Source: Oceanococcus sp041625325
Lineage (GTDB): Bacteria; Pseudomonadota; Gammaproteobacteria; Nevskiales; Oceanococcaceae
Length of the DNA: 17,971 bases
NCBI GenBank assembly: GCA_041625325.1
Contig: JBFJTN010000049.1
Location: 1-17,971, forward strand
Reading direction: 5' to 3'
The notes beneath the pieces were generated by a model. That model saw only the letters and a list, made by a program, of their open reading frames with translations, made no database searches and had not been told where the DNA came from. Both the position numbers and the translations under genes were made by a program. Below are positions 13,456 through 17,971 of the stretch, piece by piece; position 1 is the stretch's first letter; every line of letters begins with the position of its first letter.

Positions 13456-15537
13456 ATGGCGCATCACCCGGTTGAAGACAGCAACCCTTCCGACAACCCC
13501 GCATTCTCCGACCTCCTGTCGCAGCTGCTGGACCGCCGCCGCCTGCTCAAGGCCGGCGCCGCAACCGCCACCACCGCCAGCGGCCTGAGCCTGGTCGCCT
13601 GCGGCGACAATCACGCGCCGCCGCGCCCCGCAGCGCTGGGCTTCGCCGCCGTGCCCAAAAGCACGGCCGACCGGGTCAGCCTGCCGGCCGGCTATCGGGC
13701 CCGGGTGCTGTACGCGCTGGGCGATCCGATCAGCGACAGCATCGCCGCCTACCCGAATGATGGTTCCGACGATGGGAACTGGGATCAGCGCGCCGGCGAT
13801 CATCACGACGCCATCGCCTTCTTCCCCCTGCCCCGGGGCAGCAGCAATTCGTCCGAGGGCCTGCTGGTCATGAACCACGAGGCCCTGACCGACGTCTACC
13901 TGCATCCCGCCGGACCGACGCAAGACCTGGAAGGCCGCCGCCCGCTGGCCGAGGTGCTGAAGGAACAGTACGCCCACGGGGTCAGCGTGATCCGCGTGGT
14001 GGATGACGGCAGCGGCAACTGGAGCGTGGACCGCAGCAGCAGCTTCAACAAGCGCTGGCATGTGAACAGCGAAATGCGCCTGAGCGGCCCGGCGGCCGGC
14101 ACCACCCTGACCCGCACGGCCCTGTCGCCGGACGGCGTGACCACCTGGGGCACCCTGAACGACTGCGGCAACGGAGTCACCCCCTGGGGCACCTATATCG
14201 CGGGCGAGGAAAACTGGTTCGCCTATTTCACCGTCAACGCCACTGGCGACTCGGACGAGCTGGCGCGCTACGGCATCCGCTCCTCCTCCACCGGCTTCAA
14301 CTACCGCGGCTGGGATACTCCGGCGGACGCCAGCGGCCTGCAGCAGCGCTTCGATCTGAGCCCGACAGGCGCCAGCGCCAGCGCGGACTTCCGCAACGAG
14401 GCGCATCACTTCGGCTACGGCGCCGAGATCGACCCCTATGACCCGGACGCCATGCCGCGCAAGCGCACCGCCCTGGGCCGCTGCTCGCACGAGGGCATCT
14501 GGTTCGCCCCCGCCCGCGCCGGCGAGCCCGTCGTGGCCTATACCGGCGACGACTCCCGCGGCGAGTATGTCTACAAGTTCGTCTCCCAGGCCCTGTGGAA
14601 CCCGGCCGATGCCGACGGCGGCCTCGCCGCCGGCGACAAGTACCTGGATGCCGGCACCCTGTACGTGGCCCGCTTCAACGGTGACGGCAGCGGCCAGTGG
14701 ATCGCGCTCAATGCCGCGAATACCGGCGGCATGAGTCCCGCCGAGGTCTGCGTGTTCACCCGCATCGCGGCGGACCGCGCCGGCGCCACCAGAATGGACC
14801 GGCCGGAATGGGGCACGGTGGATCCGGTCACCGGTACGGTCTACTTCACGATGACCAACAACAACAGCAGCAACCGCAACCTGGACAGCCTGGACGCGGC
14901 CAATCCGCGCAGCTACGAGGACGTCAACGGCCGTACCGGCAACGTCAACGGCCACATCATCCGCTGGCGCGAGCATGGTGATCGGGCGGATGCCACCAGT
15001 TTCGACTTCGATGTCTTCCTGTTCGGCGCCCGCGCCGGCGATGAGCCCGACATCAACGTCTCCGGGCTGAGCGCCGACAATGATTTCTCCAGCCCGGACG
15101 GCATCTGGGCCGATGCCCGCGGAGTGCTGTGGATCCAGACCGATGACAGCGCCTATGGCGACGTCACCAACTGCATGATGCTGGCCGCCCTGCCGGGCGA
15201 GGTGTTCGACGGCGAGGTCCGCCAGATCACCTCCACCCTGAACGGTGAGTCCGCCACCGTCGCCGCGCCGGTCGGCGCCAGCCTGGGCAGCGACCGTCTG
15301 GCCCGCTTCCTGGTCGGCCCGGTGGAGTGCGAGATCACCGGCGTGTGCACCACCCCGGATCACCGCAGCATGTTCGTCAACGTGCAGCACCCCGGCGAAC
15401 GGGGCGACCTGGCCGACATCCACAGCCACTGGCCCAGCGGCAGCGGCGATGCCACCGACAGCGGCTCACCCGGCGCCCGGCCACGCACCGCCACCATCGT
15501 GATCACCCGCGAGGATGGCGGCGAGATCGGCCTCTAG
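13456..15537 (+). CDS. phoX: PhoX-type alkaline phosphatase (DUF839)
   Basis: A 693-residue exported phosphatase of the PhoX/DUF839 family, which releases phosphate from phosphomonoesters with an Fe/Ca centre. ATG at 13456 has GGAG 8 bases upstream. A twin-arginine signal (DRRRLLKAG, 26-34) precedes a hydrophobic stretch ending in LVAC (46-49), so it may be a Tat-exported lipoprotein. Family motifs are 'HHDAIAFFPLP' (116-126), 'LVMNHE' (137-142), the hallmark 'NDCGNGVTPWGTYIAGEENW' (235-254) and late 'DGIWADARGVLWIQTDDS'. In the hallmark, Cys237 corresponds to the iron-ligand Cys and Glu251/252 lie in the usual acidic pair. 'PDHRSMFVNVQHPGE' near the C-terminus is also typical. It is transcribed alone from a PhoB-type promoter and ends at a strong terminator. 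Length fits the long proteobacterial PhoX group. Confidence 0.93.
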   Translation: MAHHPVEDSNPSDNPAFSDLLSQLLDRRRLLKAGAATATTASGLSLVACGDNHAPPRPAALGFAAVPKSTADRVSLPAGYRARVLYALGDPISDSIAAYPNDGSDDGNWDQRAGDHHDAIAFFPLPRGSSNSSEGLLVMNHEALTDVYLHPAGPTQDLEGRRPLAEVLKEQYAHGVSVIRVVDDGSGNWSVDRSSSFNKRWHVNSEMRLSGPAAGTTLTRTALSPDGVTTWGTLNDCGNGVTPWGTYIAGEENWFAYFTVNATGDSDELARYGIRSSSTGFNYRGWDTPADASGLQQRFDLSPTGASASADFRNEAHHFGYGAEIDPYDPDAMPRKRTALGRCSHEGIWFAPARAGEPVVAYTGDDSRGEYVYKFVSQALWNPADADGGLAAGDKYLDAGTLYVARFNGDGSGQWIALNAANTGGMSPAEVCVFTRIAADRAGATRMDRPEWGTVDPVTGTVYFTMTNNNSSNRNLDSLDAANPRSYEDVNGRTGNVNGHIIRWREHGDRADATSFDFDVFLFGARAGDEPDINVSGLSADNDFSSPDGIWADARGVLWIQTDDSAYGDVTNCMMLAALPGEVFDGEVRQITSTLNGESATVAAPVGASLGSDRLARFLVGPVECEITGVCTTPDHRSMFVNVQHPGERGDLADIHSHWPSGSGDATDSGSPGARPRTATIVITREDGGEIGL

Positions 15538-15554
15538 GCCCAGTCCCCAAAGGC

Positions 15555-15582
15555 AAAGGCCCGGTCTGACCGGGCCTTTTTC
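15555..15582 (+). terminator. Rho-independent terminator after phoX
   Basis: AAAGGCCCGGT-CTG-ACCGGGCCTTT is a perfect 11-base-pair stem with a 3-base loop, followed by more T. It lies 18 bases past the phoX stop and just beyond the end of the convergent SDR gene, for which it may also serve (weaker T-tract on that strand). Confidence 0.92.
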
Positions 15583-15604
15583 GTTTCAAGGTCTGCTGAC
15601 AGCG

Positions 15605-16447
15605 TCAGGCGAGACGGGCACTCAGCCCCACCACCCGGCGCACCAGGGACTGGTAGCCCTCCGGACTGAGCCGGGCCATCCAGTCGATGACCCGCGCATC
15701 CGGACCGATCAGCACCCGCCGGGCATCCCGGCGCACCCCGGCCAGGATCACCTTGGCCGCCTTGTCCGCCGTGGTCAGGAACAGGCGCTCCAGCAGGGCC
15801 TTGCCTTCGGATTCGTCATGCCCGATCAGCTGCTTCATCTCGCCGGAGAAGCGCGCGGCCCGGGCGATATTGGTCTTGATCCCGCCCGGGTGCACGCAGG
15901 TGGCTGACACCGGCGCGCCGCTCATCTCCAGTTCCTGGCGCAGCGCCGCGGTGAATCCGCGCACCGCGAACTTGCTGGCGTTGTAGACCCCCTGGCTGGG
16001 CACGGCGATGAGGCCGAACACGCTGGAGATGTTCACCACATGCCCCTCGCCCGAAGCCTTGAGCAGCGGCAGAAAGGCCTTGGTGCCATACACCACGCCC
16101 CAGAAATTGATGTTCATCAGCCACTCGAAATCCTCGTAGCTGGTGCCTTCGATGCTGCTGCCCAGGGCGACCCCGGCGTTGTTGAACACGAGATTGACCT
16201 GGCCGTGTTCCGCCGCGACCTCGTCAGCCCAGGCGTACACCGCCTCGCGATCGGCCACGTCCAGCTGACGGGACGTGCAGCGCACCCCGTGCTCGGCGAC
16301 CGCCGCGACCGTGTCGGCCAGCCCCTCGGCATTCACGTCGGACAGGGCCAGATGGCAGTTCTGCCGGGCCAGGGCCAGGGCCAGGCTGCGACCGATACCG
16401 GAGCCGGCGCCGGTGATGGCGGCGACCTTGTTGTCGAAAGATTTCAT
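15605..16447 (-). CDS. Short-chain dehydrogenase/reductase (SDR) family oxidoreductase
   Basis: A 280-residue classical SDR that oxidises or reduces an alcohol/carbonyl with a nicotinamide cofactor. Visible motifs are the Rossmann TGAGSGIG (12-19), Asp37 at the end of the second strand (favours NAD over NADP), 'LDV' (62-64), NNAG (89-92), Asn114, the catalytic Ser141/142, and Tyr155-x-x-x-Lys159 in 'YNASK', then 'HPGGIKT' (186-192). The ending past residue 225 is longer than in minimal SDRs and has the 'RRVLIGPDARVIDWMARLSP' form common in SDRs clustered with flavin monooxygenases. It is the second gene of a minus-strand pair, 16 bases after the PF10118-type hydrolase gene. Substrate unknown; context suggests a hydrophobic alcohol or ketone made or consumed by the divergent monooxygenase. 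Confidence 0.93.
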   Translation of the reverse strand: MKSFDNKVAAITGAGSGIGRSLALALARQNCHLALSDVNAEGLADTVAAVAEHGVRCTSRQLDVADREAVYAWADEVAAEHGQVNLVFNNAGVALGSSIEGTSYEDFEWLMNINFWGVVYGTKAFLPLLKASGEGHVVNISSVFGLIAVPSQGVYNASKFAVRGFTAALRQELEMSGAPVSATCVHPGGIKTNIARAARFSGEMKQLIGHDESEGKALLERLFLTTADKAAKVILAGVRRDARRVLIGPDARVIDWMARLSPEGYQSLVRRVVGLSARLA

Positions 16448-16463
16448 CAGGATGCTCTTGGTC

Positions 16464-17282
16464 TCAGGCGGCGTATTGTGCCGCCAGCTGCTCGATCTTG
16501 CCGAGGTGATGGCGATTGTCGTGATCCCAGGGGTGAAAACCCGGGCGGAAGTAGTCGAGATAGGCCCGGAACGAGGTGCTCAGCGCACCATGGCGGCCGA
16601 ACAGATTGCGCAGGCCGGCGGCCCAGTCCTTGCGGTCCAGGGCCCTGTCCGATCTGGCCACATTGCGCAGGTAGACCGGGGTAAAAATGCTCCACAGGAC
16701 CACCGTGGCCAGCAGCATGCTGCTGATGCGCACCGCGTAGCCGCGCATCGGCTTGCCCTCGAAGACCTTGACGAAGACATCATAGGCTACGGCCTTGTGC
16801 TCGGTTTCCTCCAGGGCATGCCAGTTCCAGATCGCCGCATAGGTCGGATCGGCGCCCTCGATCACCTGCGGGTGCTCGAGCAGGGCGTTGGCCAGGATGG
16901 CGGTGTAGTGCTCCAGCGCAATGGTCGCGCCCAGGCGCAGGGCCGGCGGCAGACGCTTGACCGCTTCCAGCAACTGGAACACGAACTGTTCCGGCCCTTT
17001 CACGGCATAGCCGGCGGCGGCATAGGCCTCGTTGTATTCCTCATGCTCCCGCCCGTGCATGGCCTCCTGACCGATGAAGGCGCGGATCTCGTCGAGCAGC
17101 TGTTCATCGCTGATCACACCGGCGTCGCGGTAATGCCGCACGGAGTCGATGAAGAAGCGCTCACCCACCGGAAACAGCATGGACAGGGTGTTCATGAAAT
17201 GGGTGGTGTTGCGGACGGGATTCCAGCTGTCGATCTTCTCGGTCGGCAGCTTGAACTTCAGATCTCGACGAATCGGTTGCAT
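16464..17282 (-). CDS. Predicted metal-dependent hydrolase (PF10118 family), ferritin-like
   Basis: A 272-residue, mostly helical protein of the PF10118/COG3687 group. The N-terminal 'KLPTEKIDSWNPVRNTTHFMNTLSMLFPVGERFF' segment is the family hallmark. Likely metal ligands form a ferritin-like pattern: Glu41, 'QEAMHGREH' (Glu73, His76, His80), 'ALEHYTA' (Glu124, His125) and 'WHALEETEHK' (His155, Glu158, Glu159, Glu161, His162). A hydrophobic helix around 187-203 may touch the membrane. The 'hydrolase' name is a prediction; a di-iron oxygenase-like function is equally possible from the residues. ATG at 17282 has a good GGAGAAA ribosome site about 5 bases upstream. It is first in a minus-strand operon with the SDR, divergent from the flavin monooxygenase. 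These families recur together in lipid or terpene/ketone degradation clusters. Confidence 0.88.
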   Translation of the reverse strand: MQPIRRDLKFKLPTEKIDSWNPVRNTTHFMNTLSMLFPVGERFFIDSVRHYRDAGVISDEQLLDEIRAFIGQEAMHGREHEEYNEAYAAAGYAVKGPEQFVFQLLEAVKRLPPALRLGATIALEHYTAILANALLEHPQVIEGADPTYAAIWNWHALEETEHKAVAYDVFVKVFEGKPMRGYAVRISSMLLATVVLWSIFTPVYLRNVARSDRALDRKDWAAGLRNLFGRHGALSTSFRAYLDYFRPGFHPWDHDNRHHLGKIEQLAAQYAA

Positions 17283-17304
17283 CGGATTTCTCCAGAATTA
17301 TTGC

Positions 17305-17320
17305 GCCATTAATTAATGGC
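17305..17320. promoter_or_regulatory. Perfect 16-base palindrome, candidate operator
   Basis: GCCATTAATTAATGGC reads the same on both strands and sits in the 80-base gap between the divergent hydrolase and monooxygenase genes. A plus-strand -10 (TATAGT, 17325-17330) lies just downstream and a weak -35 (TTGCGC, 17301-17306) overlaps its left end. A repressor bound here could block the monooxygenase promoter and possibly the divergent one. The regulator is not in the window. Confidence 0.6.
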
Positions 17321-17362
17321 ACGTTATAGTGTGTGCCGTCAACCCCGGAACAGGACCCGCAC

Positions 17363-17971
17363 ATGAGCGTGCAGACCACCGACATCGCCATCATCGGCAC
17401 CGGCTTCGCCGGCCTGGGCATGGCCATCCGCCTGCAGCAGGCCGGCCGCCAGGACTTCGTCATACTGGAAAAGGCCGACGAGGTCGGCGGCACCTGGCGT
17501 GACAACCACTATCCTGGCTGCGCCTGCGACGTGCAGTCGCATCTGTATTCCTTCTCCTTCGAACCGAACCCGGACTGGTCTCGCCTGTTCGCCCCGCAGT
17601 CCGAAATCCTCGGCTACCTGAAGAACTGCGCGCGCAAGCACGATCTGTATCCGAAGATCCGTTTCCACAGCCCGGTCACCGGCGCCCACTGGGACGAGGA
17701 AAGCGCCCTGTGGACCCTGGAAGGCGAACAGGGCCCGCTGCTCAAGGCGCGCATCGTGATCACCGGGCTGGGCGGCCTGTCCCGGCCGAGCATTCCTGAC
17801 ATCCCCGGCCTGGAGAACTTCGCCGGCGAGGCTTTCCACTCGCAGCAGTGGCGTCATGACTACGATCTGCGCGGCAAGCGGGTGGCGGTGATCGGCACCG
17901 GCGCCTCGGCCATCCAGTTCGTCCCGCAGATCGCCGGCCAGGTCGGGCGCCTGGACCTGTACCAGCGCACC
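17363..17971 (+). CDS. Flavin-containing monooxygenase, Baeyer-Villiger type, N-terminal part
   Basis: The first 203 residues of a flavoprotein monooxygenase; the gene runs off the right edge. The FAD Rossmann motif is GTGFAG (12-17), followed by 'LEKADEVGGTWRDNHYPGCACDV', the usual BVMO/EthA-like region. The BVMO fingerprint F-x-G-x-x-x-H-x-x-x-W is present as Phe153, Gly155, His159 and Trp163, though the residue after Trp is Arg rather than Pro or Asp. The second, NADPH-binding Rossmann motif begins at 'VAVIGTGASA' (175-184). Such enzymes insert oxygen next to ketones or oxygenate heteroatoms, using NADPH and O2. ATG at 17363 follows an AGGA site about 8 bases upstream. It is divergent from the hydrolase-SDR operon, with a palindrome between. 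Distinguishing BVMO from other FMO classes needs the missing C-terminal part. Confidence 0.92.
   Translation, partial: MSVQTTDIAIIGTGFAGLGMAIRLQQAGRQDFVILEKADEVGGTWRDNHYPGCACDVQSHLYSFSFEPNPDWSRLFAPQSEILGYLKNCARKHDLYPKIRFHSPVTGAHWDEESALWTLEGEQGPLLKARIVITGLGGLSRPSIPDIPGLENFAGEAFHSQQWRHDYDLRGKRVAVIGTGASAIQFVPQIAGQVGRLDLYQRT

Noticed and set aside
13387..15429. 680-codon open frame on the minus strand opposite phoX
   Set aside because: Ala/Gly/Val/His-rich product typical of the antisense frame of a GC-rich gene; the plus-strand PhoX has family motifs, a ribosome site and a promoter.

Overview
This GC-rich, densely packed window looks like the chromosome of a free-living Gammaproteobacterium. 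A Xanthomonadales/Nevskiales-like lineage is my guess from gene content; no rRNA or marker gene settles it. It holds 17 protein-coding genes, two of them cut by the window ends. I see no RNA genes, insertion sequences, CRISPR arrays or phage genes. The picture is of compact housekeeping and accessory operons, several with readable control sites.

Layout: (1) 3-476, the C-terminal part of an enoyl-CoA hydratase/crotonase-family protein. (2) 533-1489 (-), an unrecognised secreted lipoprotein with a clear rho-independent terminator. (3) 1643-3049, a FAAH-like amidase-signature hydrolase. (4) 3266-5468, a two-gene lipid desaturation operon: an FAD/2Fe-2S ferredoxin reductase, then a three-histidine-box membrane fatty acid desaturase. 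Its promoter has a palindrome abutting the -35. (5) 5528-6241 (-), a class I glutamine amidotransferase-like protein, followed by about 450 bases without a convincing gene.

(6) 6691-10713, a translationally coupled four-gene operon: DUF4331 protein, tiny acidic lipoprotein, periplasmic TPR protein, HupE/UreJ-type membrane protein with an EF-hand-like loop. Every product carries an export signal and every junction overlaps, so they probably work together in the envelope. This is the best candidate for a poorly described system. (7) 10858-13346, a second coupled operon: MAPEG protein, DUF3649-like protein, PepSY-associated membrane protein, DUF3325-like protein. It is preceded by a near-perfect Fur-box-like inverted repeat, which points to iron-responsive control.

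(8) 13456-15537, a PhoX-type (DUF839) phosphatase. It is preceded by three 11-base-spaced PhoB half-sites with a -10 at the canonical distance, and followed by a strong terminator. (9) 15605-17282 (-), a PF10118-type metal-dependent hydrolase and an SDR oxidoreductase, divergent from (10) 17363 to the end, a flavin monooxygenase of Baeyer-Villiger type. A perfect 16-base palindrome lies between the divergent units. Crotonase, desaturase, SDR and monooxygenase together suggest active lipid or hydrophobic-substrate metabolism. The Fur and Pho sites show nutrient-limitation responses to iron and phosphate side by side.
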